Source: Phenylobacterium sp.
GTDB lineage: Bacteria > Pseudomonadota > Alphaproteobacteria > Caulobacterales > Caulobacteraceae
DNA length: 64,000 nt
Direction: 5' to 3'
NCBI RefSeq assembly: GCF_030679875.1
Contig: NZ_JAUXSP010000019.1
Span: 1-64,000 of the forward strand
A program made the position numbers and the translations under genes. How positions within the stretch are numbered: position 1 is the first letter of the stretch; each line of letters begins with the position of its first letter. The notes under the pieces are model-generated. The model was given only the letters and a program-made list of their open reading frames with translations, ran no database searches and was not told the origin of the DNA. Positions 43,543-55,440 of this stretch are shown here, in pieces.

Positions 43543-44336
43543 GCGCCGACATCCATCCCACCGCCATCATCGCGCCGGGCGCCCAGCTGGCCGAAGACGT
43601 GAAGATCGGGCCGTACTCGATTGTTGGCGAACATGTACGGATCGGGCCGCGGACCGAACTTCTGTCCCATGTGGTGGTCGAGGGGCACACGACCATCGGT
43701 GCAGACTGCAGCGTGCGCAATTTCAGTAATCTGGGCGGACCGCCGCACCATACGGGCTACAAAGGCGAGCCGACCGAGTTGATCATCGGAGACCGCAACC
43801 GCCTGTGGGAGCATGTCACCATGCACATCGGAACCCCCGATGGCGGCGGCGTCACCCGGGTGGGCAACGATGGCATGTACATGGCCACCAGCCATGTAGG
43901 CCACGACTGCACCGTGGGGGACAATGTCGTCCTGGCGCACTCGGCCACACTGGGCGGACATGTCGATGTCGGCGACTTCGTGATGGTCAGTGGACTGGCG
44001 GCGGTTCACCAGCACTGTCGGGTGGGGCGCTATTCCTTCATCGGCGGCCTGGCGGCGGTGACAAAGGACGTCATTCCCTACGGCCTGGTCTGGGGCAACC
44101 ATGCCCATCTCGAAGGCCTGAACCTGGTAGGCCTCAAGCGCCGCAACTTCTCCCGCGAGATGATCGCGGAGTTGCGGTCGGCCTACAGGCTGATGTTTGC
44201 CGAGGAAGGCACCTTCCAGGAGCGGATCGAGGACGCCACGGCCACATTCGGTCACAGCGCGCCGGTCATGGAGATCATCGACTTCATTCGCGCCGAGGCC
44301 AACCGGCCGCTCTGCCTGCCGGAGCGGGAGGTCTAG
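43539..44336 (+). CDS. lpxA: UDP-N-acetylglucosamine acyltransferase
   Basis: [32 protein letters not shown]...[39 protein letters not shown]. Confidence 0.96.
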   Translation: MSADIHPTAIIAPGAQLAEDVKIGPYSIVGEHVRIGPRTELLSHVVVEGHTTIGADCSVRNFSNLGGPPHHTGYKGEPTELIIGDRNRLWEHVTMHIGTPDGGGVTRVGNDGMYMATSHVGHDCTVGDNVVLAHSATLGGHVDVGDFVMVSGLAAVHQHCRVGRYSFIGGLAAVTKDVIPYGLVWGNHAHLEGLNLVGLKRRNFSREMIAELRSAYRLMFAEEGTFQERIEDATATFGHSAPVMEIIDFIRAEANRPLCLPEREV

Positions 44337-44340
44337 GATA

Positions 44341-45180
44341 GTGTCCAGGCTCGGCCTGATCGCGGGTGGCGGCGGACTTCCGGTGGAGATCGCCACGGCC
44401 TGCCAGCAGGCGGGCCGGCCGCTGTTCGTCGTGCGACTCAAGGGATTCGCCGGCCCTCAACTGGCCGGGTTTGCAGGCGCCGATATCGGCATCGCCGAGC
44501 TCGGGAAGTGTATCCGGGCTTTGAAGGCGGCCGGCTGCGACGCCATCTGCTTTGCAGGCCAGGTGAACCGGCCAGACTTTGCCGCCCTACGCCCTGATGT
44601 ACGTGGCTTGAAGGCTCTGCCTGGGTTGATCGCCGCGGCGCGTCACGGGGATGACGGCCTGCTGCGGGCGCTGCTGCAGGAGTTCGAGAAGGAGGGGTTC
44701 CGGATCGAGGGCGCCGACGAGGCCATGGGCGATCTTCGCCTGCCCCTGGGGGTGCTGGGACGGATCAGCCCGGAAATTCGCCATCAGGCCGACATCGACC
44801 GGGCCCTTCATGTGGCGCGCGAGATGGGACGAATGGATATCGGCCAGGGGGCCGTGGTCTGCGAGGGACTGATCCTGGCCGTGGAGGCTCAGGAGGGCAC
44901 TGACGCCATGCTTCGCCGCGTGGCCGATTTGCCGGGCGCCATTCGTGGCGCGCCGGACGCCCTGCGCGGCGTTCTGGCCAAGGCGCCCAAGCCGATTCAG
45001 GAAACCCGCGTCGACCTGCCCACCATCGGTCTGGCCACCATCCAGCGTGCGGCGCGGGCTGGCCTGGCCGGGGTGGTGGGGGAGGCGGGGCGGCTCCTTG
45101 TGCTTGATCGCGCGGAGCTAATCACCATGGCCGACGACCTGGGCCTGTTCGTGCTGGGCGTCGAACCCAAGGCGTCATGA
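44341..45180 (+). CDS. lpxI: UDP-2,3-diacylglucosamine diphosphatase LpxI
   Basis: GTG start; LGLIAGGGGLPVEIATACQQAGRPLFVVRLKGFA...; flanked by lpxA and lpxB. Confidence 0.92.
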   Translation: MSRLGLIAGGGGLPVEIATACQQAGRPLFVVRLKGFAGPQLAGFAGADIGIAELGKCIRALKAAGCDAICFAGQVNRPDFAALRPDVRGLKALPGLIAAARHGDDGLLRALLQEFEKEGFRIEGADEAMGDLRLPLGVLGRISPEIRHQADIDRALHVAREMGRMDIGQGAVVCEGLILAVEAQEGTDAMLRRVADLPGAIRGAPDALRGVLAKAPKPIQETRVDLPTIGLATIQRAARAGLAGVVGEAGRLLVLDRAELITMADDLGLFVLGVEPKAS

Positions 45181-46349
45181 CCCGGCCCGTCTGCATCATG
45201 CTGGTCGCCGCCGAAGCTTCGGGAGATGATCGCGGCGCCGGCCTGATGGCGGCCCTGAAGCGCCACCTTGGGGCCGATGGCGTCAGGTTTGTCGGCCTGG
45301 GCGGCGCCGGTATGAACGCTGAAGGGCTCACCAGCCCCTTCGACATGTCCGAACTCTCGATCCTGGGCCTTCTGGAAGGCCTGCTGGCCTATCGCCGTGT
45401 GGTGCGTCGGGCCGACGAGATGGCCGCCCTGGCCCGGCGCGAACAGCCCGACATGGCGATCTTGATCGACTCGTGGGGCTTCACCCTCAGGGTGGCTCAG
45501 CGACTGAAGGCTCAGTCGCCCGATCTGCCGGTGGTGAAGTATGTCGCGCCTCAGGTCTGGGCCTCGCGACCCGGTCGCGCCGCGGTCCTGGCGAAGGCGG
45601 TGGACCACCTGCTGTCCATCCACACCTTCGATGCGCCGTTCTTCGAGAAGGTCGGTCTTCCGACCACTTTTGTGGGCAACAGCACGCTCAGCCTTGATTT
45701 TGGCGCCGCTGATCCAGCCACGCTGCGCCGCAGGCTAGGCATCAGTCCCGATGCGCCGGTCGTGATCGTGCTGCCGGGAAGCCGCCGCAGCGAGATTGAG
45801 CGGGTCATGCCGGCCTTCGAGGACGCGGTGGCTCTGCTCAAGGCCGCCCGGCCAGAGCTTCAGATCATCATACCGGCCGCATCCACAGTCGCCGACATGG
45901 TCAAGACCCGGGTGGCGGGCTGGCCCTACAGGGCTCATGTGTTGGAAGGCGAGGCCGATCGGTACTCGGCGATGAAGGCCGCGACCGTCGCCCTGGCCTG
46001 TTCAGGCACGGTGACCACGGAACTCGCTCTGGCGGGCGTGCCCATGGTGGTGGGCTACCGTCTCGGCCCGGTGACCTACGCCATCCTCAAGCCGCTGATC
46101 CGCACCGAATATGTGACGTTGTTCAACATCGCCGCGCAACGCTTCGTGGCGCCCGAACTCATCCAGTCCGACTGCACGGGGTCGGCCCTCGCGCGGGAAG
46201 TCGCCCGCCGGCTGGATGATGCTGATCTGCGGCGCTCGCAGATCGCCGCACAGGATGAAGCCTTGGTCCAAATGGGACGCGGCGGCCCCGATCCCTCGGA
46301 GGCCGCCGCGCAGGTCGTTCTGAAAATCCTGGGCCGGGGCGCCGCTTAA
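45177..46349 (+). CDS. lpxB: Lipid-A-disaccharide synthase
   Basis: [45 protein letters not shown]...PGSRRSEI. Confidence 0.95.
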   Translation: MTRPVCIMLVAAEASGDDRGAGLMAALKRHLGADGVRFVGLGGAGMNAEGLTSPFDMSELSILGLLEGLLAYRRVVRRADEMAALARREQPDMAILIDSWGFTLRVAQRLKAQSPDLPVVKYVAPQVWASRPGRAAVLAKAVDHLLSIHTFDAPFFEKVGLPTTFVGNSTLSLDFGAADPATLRRRLGISPDAPVVIVLPGSRRSEIERVMPAFEDAVALLKAARPELQIIIPAASTVADMVKTRVAGWPYRAHVLEGEADRYSAMKAATVALACSGTVTTELALAGVPMVVGYRLGPVTYAILKPLIRTEYVTLFNIAAQRFVAPELIQSDCTGSALAREVARRLDDADLRRSQIAAQDEALVQMGRGGPDPSEAAAQVVLKILGRGAA

Positions 46350-47629
46350 CCGCGCTTGTCGACCGAGGAGTAGTCCCGCTGGGCCGCGCCGGTATAGATC
46401 TGGCGCGGACGCCCGATCTTCTGTGACGGATCCTCGACCATTTCCTTCCACTGGGCGATCCAGCCGACGGTCCGCGCAAGGGCGAACAGCACCGTGAACA
46501 TCTCCGGCGGGAAGCCAAGGGCCCGCAGGGTGATGCCCGAATAGAAGTCCACGTTCGGATAGAGCTTGCGCTCGACGAAGTAGGGGTCGCTGAGCGCGAT
46601 CCTCTCGAGCTCCATGGCCACCTTCAGGAGCGGGTCGTCGGTATTGCCCACCTCGGCCAGCACTTCGTGGCAGGTGGCCTGCATGACCTTGGCGCGGGGA
46701 TCGTAGTTCTTGTAGACCCGATGGCCAAAGCCCATGAGCCGGTAGCGACGATCCTTCACCCCTTGAACGTATTCGGGGATGTTCTCCACCGACCCGATCT
46801 CGGCCAGCATATTGAGCGCCTCTTCGTTGGCGCCCCCATGGCTGGGGCCCCACAGGCAGGCGATGCCGGCGGCGATGCAGGCGAAGGGATTGGCTCCTGA
46901 CGAACCGGCCAGACGAACGGTGGATGTCGAGGCGTTCTGCTCGTGGTCAGCGTGCAGGATGAAGATGCGGTCCATGGCCCGGGTCAGGACCGGATTGGGC
47001 TTCCAGTCCTCGGCCGGGACCGAGAAGCACATCCGCAGGAAGTTTTCGGCATAGGACTCGTCGTTGCGCGGATGCACGAACGGCTGGCCCTTGGAGTATT
47101 TGAAGGCCCGCGCGGCGATCGTCGGCATCTTGGCGATCATGCGGTGAGCCGAGATCATCCGCTGCTGCGGATCATCGATGTTGGTGCTGTCGTGATAGAA
47201 GGCCGACAGAGCGCCGACCGCGCCGACCATGATGGCCATCGGGTGGGCGTCGCGGCGGAAACCGGCGAAGAAGCGGTCGAACTGCTCATGCAACATCGTG
47301 TGATAGGTGATGTTGTGATCGAACTCGGCGAACTGGCTCGCCGTGGGCAATTCCCCGTGCAGCAGCAGGTAGCAGACTTCGAGGAAGCTCGACTTCTCTG
47401 CCAGCTGGTCGATCGGGTAACCCCGGTGCAGCAGGATGCCGGCGTCACCGTCGATATAGGTGATCTTGCTCTCGCAGCTCGCTGTCGACGTAAACCCCGG
47501 ATCGTAGGTGAAGACATCGGCCTCGGCGTAGAGTTTGCGCACGTCCACCACATCCGGACCCGTCGTACCCTTCAAGATGGGTAGTTCGACGGTTTTGGCG
47601 CCGATGCTGATCTTCGCCGTATCGCCCAT
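46346..47629 (-). CDS. gltA: Citrate synthase
   Basis: [54 protein letters not shown]; alternative upstream ATG at 47644. Confidence 0.96.
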   Translation of the reverse strand: MGDTAKISIGAKTVELPILKGTTGPDVVDVRKLYAEADVFTYDPGFTSTASCESKITYIDGDAGILLHRGYPIDQLAEKSSFLEVCYLLLHGELPTASQFAEFDHNITYHTMLHEQFDRFFAGFRRDAHPMAIMVGAVGALSAFYHDSTNIDDPQQRMISAHRMIAKMPTIAARAFKYSKGQPFVHPRNDESYAENFLRMCFSVPAEDWKPNPVLTRAMDRIFILHADHEQNASTSTVRLAGSSGANPFACIAAGIACLWGPSHGGANEEALNMLAEIGSVENIPEYVQGVKDRRYRLMGFGHRVYKNYDPRAKVMQATCHEVLAEVGNTDDPLLKVAMELERIALSDPYFVERKLYPNVDFYSGITLRALGFPPEMFTVLFALARTVGWIAQWKEMVEDPSQKIGRPRQIYTGAAQRDYSSVDKRG

Positions 47630-47687
47630 GCCATCCCCTTTCAATGAGTAGGAATTAAAACGTCTGTTCGCTTGGCCTTATAGCGGT

Positions 47688-49094
47688 TTACGCAGCGGGC
47701 GAAAGCGCGTCGTGGAGCCGCCCCAGGCTTTCATCCTGTCCGAGGGCGGTAAGGGCGCCGGCCAGGTCTGGGGCCGAGGCCGCGCCGGCCAGACAGATCC
47801 GCAGGGCCGGGCCGAACTTGCCGATGCCCACGCCTTCAGACTCGGCGAAAGCGCGGATCTCCAGCTCGAGAGCCGAGACGTCCCAGGCCTCTGTCGCAGC
47901 CAGCCGCTCGCTCAGGCGCGAGAGCCTTGCGCGGGTCTCCTCGCTCAGCAAGGTGGCCGCCTTCTCGGGAAGCTCGAGGGGCCGTCGCCCCAGGATGAAC
48001 ACCGTGGAGTCGGCCAGATCCAGCAAGGTCTTGGCCCCGTCCCGCACCAGGGGAATGGTCCGCTCGAGCACGGGACGCGCCTCTGACGACACCTCGAGGC
48101 CTCGGCTGGAATGGATCGCGGAGACGAGATCGGTCAGTCGCTCGATCTGCGCCTGACGGATATAGTGGTTGTTGATGTGGTTGAGCTTGGCCCAGTCGAG
48201 GCGGGCCGGGGCGCTGACCACGTCGACGATGTCAAACCAGGCGACGGCGTCGTCGTCACTGAAGATCTCGTCGTCGCCATGGCCCCAACCCAGCCGCGCC
48301 AGATAGTTGCGCATGGCCTCGGGGAGATAGCCCATCGAATCGAACTCGCTCACCGCCTGGGCGCCGTGGCGCTTGGAGAGCTTGGCGCCGTCCGGCCCGT
48401 GGATCAGCGGCAGGTGCGCCCAGACCGGAACCTCCCACCCCAGGGCCTTGTAGATCAGGGTCTGTCGGGCGGCGTTGTTCAGATGGTCATCGCCTCGGAT
48501 GACGTGGGTCACACCCATGTCATGGTCATCCACGACCACGGCCAGATTATAGGTCGGCGATCCGTCGGTGCGCAGCAGGATCAGGTCGTCCAGATCCTTG
48601 TTCTGGAACCGCACATCGCCCTTCACCTTGTCGGCCACCAGGGTGTCGCCCGACAGCGGGCTCTTGAGCCGTACGACGAAGGGGCGGTCAGGGGCGTCGT
48701 TGGGGGCGATGTCGCGCCAGGGCGAGCGGACGACCCGGCCTTCGGCCCGGGCGGTCTCTCGCTCGGCCTCGAGCTCCTCGGCGGTCATGTAGTCGCGATA
48801 GGCGCCGCCGCGGGCCAGGAGCTCATCGGCGGCTTCGCGATGACGATTCGCGCGGGCGGCCTGGAACACCGGCGGCGCGTCTGGTTCGAGGCCTAGCCAC
48901 CGCATCCCCTCGAAGATCACTTCGACGGCGGCCTCAGTAGAGCGCTCGCGATCAGTGTCTTCCACGCGCAACAGGAACGTGCCGCCGGTGTGGCGGGCGT
49001 AAAGCCAGTTGAAAAGCGCTGTCCGGGCCGTGCCTATATGCATCGAGCCAGTGGGCGAGGGGGCGATCCGGGTGACGACGGGGCGTTCGGGCAT
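47688..49094 (-). CDS. gltX: Glutamyl-tRNA synthetase
   Basis: VTRIAPSPTGSMHIGTARTALFNWLYARHTGGTFLLRVEDTDRERST...KLSKRHG. Confidence 0.96.
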   Translation of the reverse strand: MPERPVVTRIAPSPTGSMHIGTARTALFNWLYARHTGGTFLLRVEDTDRERSTEAAVEVIFEGMRWLGLEPDAPPVFQAARANRHREAADELLARGGAYRDYMTAEELEAERETARAEGRVVRSPWRDIAPNDAPDRPFVVRLKSPLSGDTLVADKVKGDVRFQNKDLDDLILLRTDGSPTYNLAVVVDDHDMGVTHVIRGDDHLNNAARQTLIYKALGWEVPVWAHLPLIHGPDGAKLSKRHGAQAVSEFDSMGYLPEAMRNYLARLGWGHGDDEIFSDDDAVAWFDIVDVVSAPARLDWAKLNHINNHYIRQAQIERLTDLVSAIHSSRGLEVSSEARPVLERTIPLVRDGAKTLLDLADSTVFILGRRPLELPEKAATLLSEETRARLSRLSERLAATEAWDVSALELEIRAFAESEGVGIGKFGPALRICLAGAASAPDLAGALTALGQDESLGRLHDALSPAA

Positions 49095-49161
49095 AGAGGT
49101 CGGGGGTCTTGAGGGGTCGCAAACCGGCGGGATCGCCGGGCGATGGGGCCGGCGTCTTAGC

Positions 49162-51297
49162 ATGCGCCTGTCGCGGCCTCCTAGTGCGCGGGACCTGCTG
49201 ATCGGCCTGGGTCGTCAGATGGTCAACCAGGCGGACCGCTGGAGCCTGTGGACGCCGGTGGCCTTTGGCCTCGGCTGTGCGGGTTATTTCGCCCTGGATC
49301 GGGAGCCGCTAGGGCTGGTGGCCGTCGGATGCGCCTGTCTGGCCGTCGCCCTGCTGGTCTGCGCCCGGCGTCTGCCAATCAGCCGCGAAGCAGCCCTGGC
49401 GCTCATCCTGGCGGCCTTCGCCCTGGGAGGGTTTGCGACCGCCAAGTTCAGAACAGAGGCGGTCGCAGGTCCCATCGCCCCGGCGATTGACGGCCCCAGC
49501 CACGTGGAAGGTTGGGTGGTGGACCTGGCGAGTCCCGGACAGGGCGGCGGCAGCCGCATCATTATCGCGCCCACCCGCATCGACGGCCTCTCGCCGGCCG
49601 AGACCCCCACCCGGGTCCGCCTGACCTTGCGTGACACCATCCCGCCCGTTCCCGGCACGGCGGTTCGCACACTGGCGCTGATCAACCCGCCCCCGCCGCC
49701 GGCCAGCCCGGGAAGCTACGACTTCGCCAGAGACGCCTTCTACGAGAGCATCGGCGGCGTAGGCTTCGCCCTGACGCCTCCCGCGCTTATCGATCTTCCG
49801 CCGCCCCCGGCCCGGCTGGCCCTGGATATGAAGATCAACGCCGCCCGATGGAGCCTGGCGCGTCAGATCGTGAAGAGTATGGGCCCAGAGACCGGGGGCC
49901 TGGCCGCGGCCATGGTCATGGGCAACCAGGCGTTCATTCCCCCCGAGCAGATCGAGCATATGAGGGCTTCGGGCCTCGCCCACCTGATCGCGATTTCGGG
50001 CCTCCACATGGCCATTGTCGGGGGTTTTGTCTTCGCCGCCGTCCGGGCCGGCGTCGCCGCCTGGCCCTGGCTCGCCCTTCGGGTGTCGAGCAAGAAGGTC
50101 GCCGCCCTGATGGGCCTGGGCGCGGTGGGTTGTTACCTCGTCGTCTCTGGAGCCCCCGCGCCGGCCGAGCGCGCGGCGATCACCGCCTCGGTGGCCTTTG
50201 CCGCGGTCATATTTGATCGCAGAGCCATCAGCCTGCACGGCCTGGCCCTGGCCGCCCTCATCGTCTTGCTGATCCACCCCGAGGCGGTGACCGAGCCTGG
50301 CTTTCAGATGTCGTTCTCAGCCACAGCAGCCCTGGTCGCCCTGGCTGAAGTCTGGCCCAGGGCGATCCGGGAAATCAGCGCGCCCTGGCCCATCCGCGCG
50401 GCCCAGACGGCGATGACCTGGCTGGCCGCCAGCCTGGCGGCGAGTTTCGTCGCCGGCATGGCCACGGGCCCCTTCGCCCTGCAGCACTTCAATCGCATGG
50501 CCACCTATGGCTTAGCGGCCAACCTCGCGGCCTCACCAATTTCGTCCTTTCTGATGATGCCCAGCCTGGCCCTCGGCGCGGCCCTCACGCCGCTGGGTCT
50601 GGGAGACGTGCCGCTGATGGTGTCCGGATGGGGGATTGAAGCCATCACCCGCGTGGCCCAGGCGGCGGCCGAGGCCCCGGGGGCGAACCTGCTGGTGGCG
50701 AGCGCCCCGGCCTGGGCGCTTCCCAGCGCCTTCCTGGGCATCCTCTGGCTGTGCCTGTGGCGTGGCCCCGTGCGCTGGATCGGTCTTCCGTTTGCGCTGG
50801 CCGTGAGCCTGGCGCCCCGACCGGAGCCGCCGAACCTATGGATCGCCGCTGACGGGGCGCAGGTGGCCTTGCGAGTTGGGGATGAGGCCATTCTCATGCG
50901 ACCCGATGTGAAGCGGTTCGGCGCCGAACGGTGGGCCCAGCGGCATGGACTGGCGCCCACTTCGGATGGGGCCCGGGAGCCGTACTTCGCCTGTGATCGC
51001 TGGACCTGCCGTCCCGCACCAGGCGCGCCCGTGGCGGTCGCAACCTACTGGAGTCGAAAGATCCCGGAGGCCGATGTGCTGGATGAGCTTTGCAAGTCGG
51101 CCGATCTGGTGGTGATCCGGCCGGCGATGCCCGCCAGCGCCTGTCCCGGAAAGATCGTGTTGAGCGGCGCTGACTTCGCGCGTGGGGGCTCGGTAGAGCT
51201 AGGGCTGGGCCGCGACGGTGTCTGGCGCGCCCAGTGGGCCCAGGATCTGCGCGGCCGCAGACCCTGGAGCTGGGGCGTCAGTGATAGCGGCGAATGA
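49162..51297 (+). CDS. comEC: ComEC/Rec2-type competence membrane protein
   Basis: About 711 aa; N-terminal TM and DUF4131-like region, [23 protein letters not shown] competence motif; start chosen to clear the gltX 5' end. Confidence 0.9.
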   Translation: MRLSRPPSARDLLIGLGRQMVNQADRWSLWTPVAFGLGCAGYFALDREPLGLVAVGCACLAVALLVCARRLPISREAALALILAAFALGGFATAKFRTEAVAGPIAPAIDGPSHVEGWVVDLASPGQGGGSRIIIAPTRIDGLSPAETPTRVRLTLRDTIPPVPGTAVRTLALINPPPPPASPGSYDFARDAFYESIGGVGFALTPPALIDLPPPPARLALDMKINAARWSLARQIVKSMGPETGGLAAAMVMGNQAFIPPEQIEHMRASGLAHLIAISGLHMAIVGGFVFAAVRAGVAAWPWLALRVSSKKVAALMGLGAVGCYLVVSGAPAPAERAAITASVAFAAVIFDRRAISLHGLALAALIVLLIHPEAVTEPGFQMSFSATAALVALAEVWPRAIREISAPWPIRAAQTAMTWLAASLAASFVAGMATGPFALQHFNRMATYGLAANLAASPISSFLMMPSLALGAALTPLGLGDVPLMVSGWGIEAITRVAQAAAEAPGANLLVASAPAWALPSAFLGILWLCLWRGPVRWIGLPFALAVSLAPRPEPPNLWIAADGAQVALRVGDEAILMRPDVKRFGAERWAQRHGLAPTSDGAREPYFACDRWTCRPAPGAPVAVATYWSRKIPEADVLDELCKSADLVVIRPAMPASACPGKIVLSGADFARGGSVELGLGRDGVWRAQWAQDLRGRRPWSWGVSDSGE

Positions 51298-51970
51298 GGC
51301 CCACCAGTCGGCCTTGGACCGCCACCTGATCTGGGCCGAAGATGCGGGTTTCATAGGCCGGATTGGCGGCCTCCAGCGCGATTGAGGCGCCCTTGCGCCT
51401 CAGGCGCTTGAGGGTGGCTTCCTCGCCCATGACCAGGGCCACGACGATCTCTCCGGAATTGGCCGAGTCGGCGCGCCGGATCACCACATAATCCCCGTCC
51501 AGAATGCCGGCGTTGATCATCGAATCACCCTGGACCTCCAGGACAAAGTGCTCGCCGGCGCCGAGCATCGACTCCGGCACATGCAGCCGATCGCGCTCCT
51601 GCTGGATGGCTTCGATGGGGGTGCCCGCGGCGATCTTGCCGAGAACCGACAGCTCCCGGGTGTCGTTGGCCGCGGTGGCCGGCGCTGGGTCGCCAGGGCC
51701 GACCAGCTGCGGCTTGAAGGCCTGACGCCCCTTGGGCGGCGCGGACGTGGTGGCGTCCTGAGGAAGCTTCACGACTTCAAGCGCCCGGGCCCGGTGCGGG
51801 AGACGGCGAAGAAAGCCGCGTTCCTCCAGAGCCGTGATCAGCCGGTGGATCCCGGACTTGGACGCCAGGTCCAGCGCCTCCTTCATCTCATCGAAGGACG
51901 GCGAGACGCCGGTCTCTTTGATCCGCTCATGAATGAACATGAGCAATTCGTGCTGCTTACGGGTCAGCAT
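51278..51970 (-). CDS. lexA: LexA transcriptional repressor
   Basis: [56 protein letters not shown]...; S24 peptidase [19 protein letters not shown]. Confidence 0.97.
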   Translation of the reverse strand: MLTRKQHELLMFIHERIKETGVSPSFDEMKEALDLASKSGIHRLITALEERGFLRRLPHRARALEVVKLPQDATTSAPPKGRQAFKPQLVGPGDPAPATAANDTRELSVLGKIAAGTPIEAIQQERDRLHVPESMLGAGEHFVLEVQGDSMINAGILDGDYVVIRRADSANSGEIVVALVMGEEATLKRLRRKGASIALEAANPAYETRIFGPDQVAVQGRLVGLIRRYH

Positions 51971-52012
51971 TGGACTTCCCAACCTTGAGAACAAAGCGCA
52001 AACGTTAGCGAT

Positions 52013-52027
52013 GTTCTCTAGGCGTTC
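52013..52027. promoter_or_regulatory. SOS box (LexA operator) upstream of lexA
   Basis: GTTC-TCTAGGC-GTTC, exactly the alphaproteobacterial GTTC-N7-GTTC operator, 43 bp upstream of the lexA start. Confidence 0.9.
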
Positions 52028-52082
52028 TATCTTAATGTCAAGTTACCGGCCGGTGGCGCCCCGGAGTGGGCGTCTGCTCGCA

Positions 52083-53045
52083 TCAGGGGGCTGCGAAATT
52101 CAGCGGCACCGTGGTCGGGTAGGTGGCCAGAAAGCGTTCTGCGACAAAGTGCAGGACGATATCGGGCTGCTCTCGACGGATGATCTCAGCCAGGACGTCG
52201 CCGTCATGCCAGACATAGACTGACCGGGAGAAGTGCTCGGCCAGGAACGGAATTGATTCGGTGGCGGTGGAGTCCCGAAAGACCACGGCCCGGGGCAGGC
52301 TCGGATCGGGCGTCTCGTAGATCAGCATCTCGCGACCGTGGAAGCCGGTCTGATCTTCAGGAGTGAGAGCCAGACGTTTCGCCCGGACCAGCGCTTCGTC
52401 CAAATTGTACTTCAGGGTGATCTCGAGCATGGCGCGCCAGCGGGCATAGTCAGCGTCGATGTCGAAGCCCGGCTTCTGGTTCTCGTCGAGCTGGACGAAC
52501 AGATCGCCTTCGAAGCCGGCCCGGGCCGGCAGGAGTTCGCTGGAAGTGATCGCCGGGCGGGTCGTCAGACCGGCGGCGTCCAGGGTCTCGATCACAAACC
52601 GGTAGAGCAGGTAGCCGCCGAGCCAGTTCACATGGGTGTCGCCGCGGAAATACAGGAAGCCCAGCCGCTTCATCCGCTCGAACCACGGCTGCAGATAGTG
52701 GATCTGGGCCGGAAAGCGCTTGGCGAGCCAGGTGGCGGGACGGCTCGGGTCTGAGTTCAGATCCACCAGACCCTTGGGCAGGTATTCCTGATAGGCGACG
52801 CTCTTTTCCGGCGTGATGAACATCAGGTAGGGCGTGGGCGCCAGCGCCTCAAGCCGGGCCTTAATGACCCCCTCGACCTGAGTCCGCTCACGCCGTGTCC
52901 AGCGCGTCACGCCAAACTGCCAAGGCAGGAAGTCATTGGTGTCGTTGACCAGGAAGACCCAGCCCCCAGGCGCGGCCAGGGCCTTACCTGGCTGACGCGC
53001 CTTGGCGGCCGCGACGCGGCGAGCGGCCCTGCGCGGCCAGATCAA
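52083..53045 (-). CDS. AlgX/AlgJ-like SGNH-type acetyltransferase/hydrolase-fold protein
   Basis: [18 protein letters not shown]..., [42 protein letters not shown] (Asp-x-His), [29 protein letters not shown] start overlapping the trpC stop. Confidence 0.75.
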   Translation of the reverse strand: MIWPRRAARRVAAAKARQPGKALAAPGGWVFLVNDTNDFLPWQFGVTRWTRRERTQVEGVIKARLEALAPTPYLMFITPEKSVAYQEYLPKGLVDLNSDPSRPATWLAKRFPAQIHYLQPWFERMKRLGFLYFRGDTHVNWLGGYLLYRFVIETLDAAGLTTRPAITSSELLPARAGFEGDLFVQLDENQKPGFDIDADYARWRAMLEITLKYNLDEALVRAKRLALTPEDQTGFHGREMLIYETPDPSLPRAVVFRDSTATESIPFLAEHFSRSVYVWHDGDVLAEIIRREQPDIVLHFVAERFLATYPTTVPLNFAAP

Positions 53046-53830
53046 GACATCAGGCCGCGGACAGCCGCCGTGACGTCGGCCTGACGCATCAGGCTTTCCC
53101 CCACCAGCATGGCCCGGGCGCCGGCCGCCTCCAGCCGACGGACATCGGCGGGGCCAGCTATGCCGCTCTCGGTGACCAAGAGGGCGCCTTGCGGCGCCAG
53201 GGCCGCCAGTCGTTCTGTTGTGGCCAGGTCTGTCTCAAAGGTGCGCAGGTTGCGGTTGTTCACCCCCACCAGGGTCGCGCCCATCCGACCGGCGCGGTGC
53301 ATTTCGTTCTCGTCATGCACCTCGACCAGGGCGTCCATGCCCAGCCGGGCGGCTTCGGACTGCAGCTCTCCAGCCAGCACATCATCGACCATGGCCAGGA
53401 TGATCAGGATGGCGTCGGCCCCCAGGGCCCGTGACTCGGCCACCTGCCAGGGGTCCACAAGGAACTCCTTGCGCAAGGCCGGCAGACCGACGGCGTCTCG
53501 GCCTGCGGTGAGGTAGGAGTCCGCGCCCTGGAAGCTGGGGGTGTCGGTGAGAATGGAAAGGCAGGCGGCGCCGCCCGCCTCATAGGCTCTGGCCAGGTTC
53601 GGGGGATCAAAGTCGGCCCGGATCAAGCCCTTTGAGGGGGAAGCCTTCTTGATCTCGGCGATGAGCGCCAAACGTCCCGGGGCATGAGCGCGAACCAAGG
53701 CCGCGCGAAACCCGCGGGGGGGCGAAGGGGCGGCGGCGGCGGCCTCGACCTGCGCCTGTGAACGCTCGCGCTTGCGGCTCGCCACCTCGTCGCGCTTGTA
53801 AGCGGCGATCTTGTCCAGCACGTCGCTCAT
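53042..53830 (-). CDS. trpC: Indole-3-glycerol phosphate synthase
   Basis: [16 protein letters not shown]...[20 protein letters not shown]...[22 protein letters not shown]. Confidence 0.96.
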   Translation of the reverse strand: MSDVLDKIAAYKRDEVASRKRERSQAQVEAAAAAPSPPRGFRAALVRAHAPGRLALIAEIKKASPSKGLIRADFDPPNLARAYEAGGAACLSILTDTPSFQGADSYLTAGRDAVGLPALRKEFLVDPWQVAESRALGADAILIILAMVDDVLAGELQSEAARLGMDALVEVHDENEMHRAGRMGATLVGVNNRNLRTFETDLATTERLAALAPQGALLVTESGIAGPADVRRLEAAGARAMLVGESLMRQADVTAAVRGLMS

Positions 53831-54840
53831 CAGGCGGTGATCTCGCAAAGCTTGTTCAAGGCGTGGAGTGCGCGACCGTCGTCCAGCACCTGGGCGGCCA
53901 GTTCAACGCCCTCACGCAGGGTTTCGACCCGCTCGCCCACCAGGAAGGCGGCCGCGGCGTTCAGGGCGACGATGTCGCGATAGGGGCCCGTCTCGCCCTC
54001 CAGCAGGCGACGCAGGGCCGCGGCGTTGACCTCGGGCGCGCCGCCGGTGAGATCTGACAGGGCCGCCCGGGGCAGGCCGACGGCCTCTGGCGTGACCGTG
54101 AACAGGCGCACCTGACCGTCTTTCCACTCAGCCACCTGGGTCTCACCTGTGGTGGTCATCTCGTCCATGCCGCCACCATGGACGACCCAGGCGCGTTCGG
54201 CCCCCAGACCGCCCAGGACACGAGCCAACGGCTCAACCCAGCGTTCGGAAAACACCCCAAGCACCTGCCGTTGGGCGCCGGCGGGATTGGCCAGAGGCCC
54301 CAGCAGGTTGAACAGGGTGCGAAAGCCAAGCTCGGCGCGGATCGGCGAGACATGCTTCATCGCCCCGTGGTGGGCCTGGGCGAAGAGAAAACAGATGCCA
54401 GCCTCATCAAGCCCGCGACGCTGTTGCTCACGGCCAGCGGTGATGTTCACGCCCAGCGCAGAGAGCACGTCGGCGGCTCCTGAGCGGGAGGACAGGGCGC
54501 GATTGCCGTGCTTGGCCACCTTCAGCCCGCCGCCCGCGGCCACGAACGCGACGGCGGTGGAGATGTTCAAAGTGTGCAGCCCATCGCCGCCCGTGCCGCA
54601 GACATCGATCACCTGATAGGGATGATCGAGCACGATGGCGGCCTCGCGCATGGCCCGGGCGCTGGCGGTGATCTCGCCGACGGTCTCGCCGCGCATGCGC
54701 ATGGCGGTGAGCGCGGCGGCCACCTGGGCTGGGGTCGGCTCGCCGCGCAGACAGGCGGCGAAGAAGACCTGGGCGTCTTCCTCAGACAGCGTCGCCCCGT
54801 CGGCGAGGCGGGCAAGGAGGGGCTTGAAGGCCTCGGACAT
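53830..54840 (-). CDS. trpD: Anthranilate phosphoribosyltransferase
   Basis: [53 protein letters not shown]. Confidence 0.96.
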   Translation of the reverse strand: MSEAFKPLLARLADGATLSEEDAQVFFAACLRGEPTPAQVAAALTAMRMRGETVGEITASARAMREAAIVLDHPYQVIDVCGTGGDGLHTLNISTAVAFVAAGGGLKVAKHGNRALSSRSGAADVLSALGVNITAGREQQRRGLDEAGICFLFAQAHHGAMKHVSPIRAELGFRTLFNLLGPLANPAGAQRQVLGVFSERWVEPLARVLGGLGAERAWVVHGGGMDEMTTTGETQVAEWKDGQVRLFTVTPEAVGLPRAALSDLTGGAPEVNAAALRRLLEGETGPYRDIVALNAAAAFLVGERVETLREGVELAAQVLDDGRALHALNKLCEITA

Positions 54841-54849
54841 CTGCGCCCC

Positions 54850-55440
54850 TCAGGCTGGGCTCAGGCGGCGGGCGCCAGCGAGGTCCAGGAAGTTGGAGAG
54901 CAGGGCGTGACCGCCCTCCGTGGCGATGGACTCCGGGTGGAACTGCACGCCGAAGATTGGCCGGCTCACATGCTGGACCCCCATGACCTCGCCGTCCTCG
55001 GTCCAGGCGGTGATCTCCAGCACCTCGGGCATGGTCTCGCGACGCACCGAAAGGCTGTGATAGCGGGTGGCGGTGAAGGGATTGGGCAGGCCAGCGAAGA
55101 CGCCCTTGCCGGTGTGGTGGATGGCGCTGGTCTTGCCGTGCATCAGGCTTGCCGCCCGGATGACCTCGCCGCCAAAAGCCTGGCCGATGGCCTGATGGCC
55201 CAGGCAGACCCCCAGGATCGGCAGGTCCGTGGGCGCCTTGGAGAGCAGGTCAAGGCAGATGCCCGCCTCATTGGGCGTGCAGGGCCCTGGCGACAGCAGC
55301 ACGCCTTCCGGTTTCAGCGCGATCGCCTCTTCGGCGCTCAGCGCGTCATTGCGATGGACCAGCGTTTCGGCCCCAAGCTCGTTCAGATAGTGAACGAGAT
55401 TGTAGGTGAAGCTGTCGTAGTTATCGACGACCAGGATCAT
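54850..55440 (-). CDS. trpG: Anthranilate synthase component II (glutamine amidotransferase)
   Basis: [25 protein letters not shown]...[13 protein letters not shown]...[17 protein letters not shown]. Confidence 0.96.
   Translation of the reverse strand: MILVVDNYDSFTYNLVHYLNELGAETLVHRNDALSAEEAIALKPEGVLLSPGPCTPNEAGICLDLLSKAPTDLPILGVCLGHQAIGQAFGGEVIRAASLMHGKTSAIHHTGKGVFAGLPNPFTATRYHSLSVRRETMPEVLEITAWTEDGEVMGVQHVSRPIFGVQFHPESIATEGGHALLSNFLDLAGARRLSPA

Noticed and set aside
49009-49161. N-terminal extension of comEC ORF back into gltX
   Set aside because: Would overlap the gltX 5' coding region on the opposite strand; the ATG at 49162 gives a plausible N terminus.
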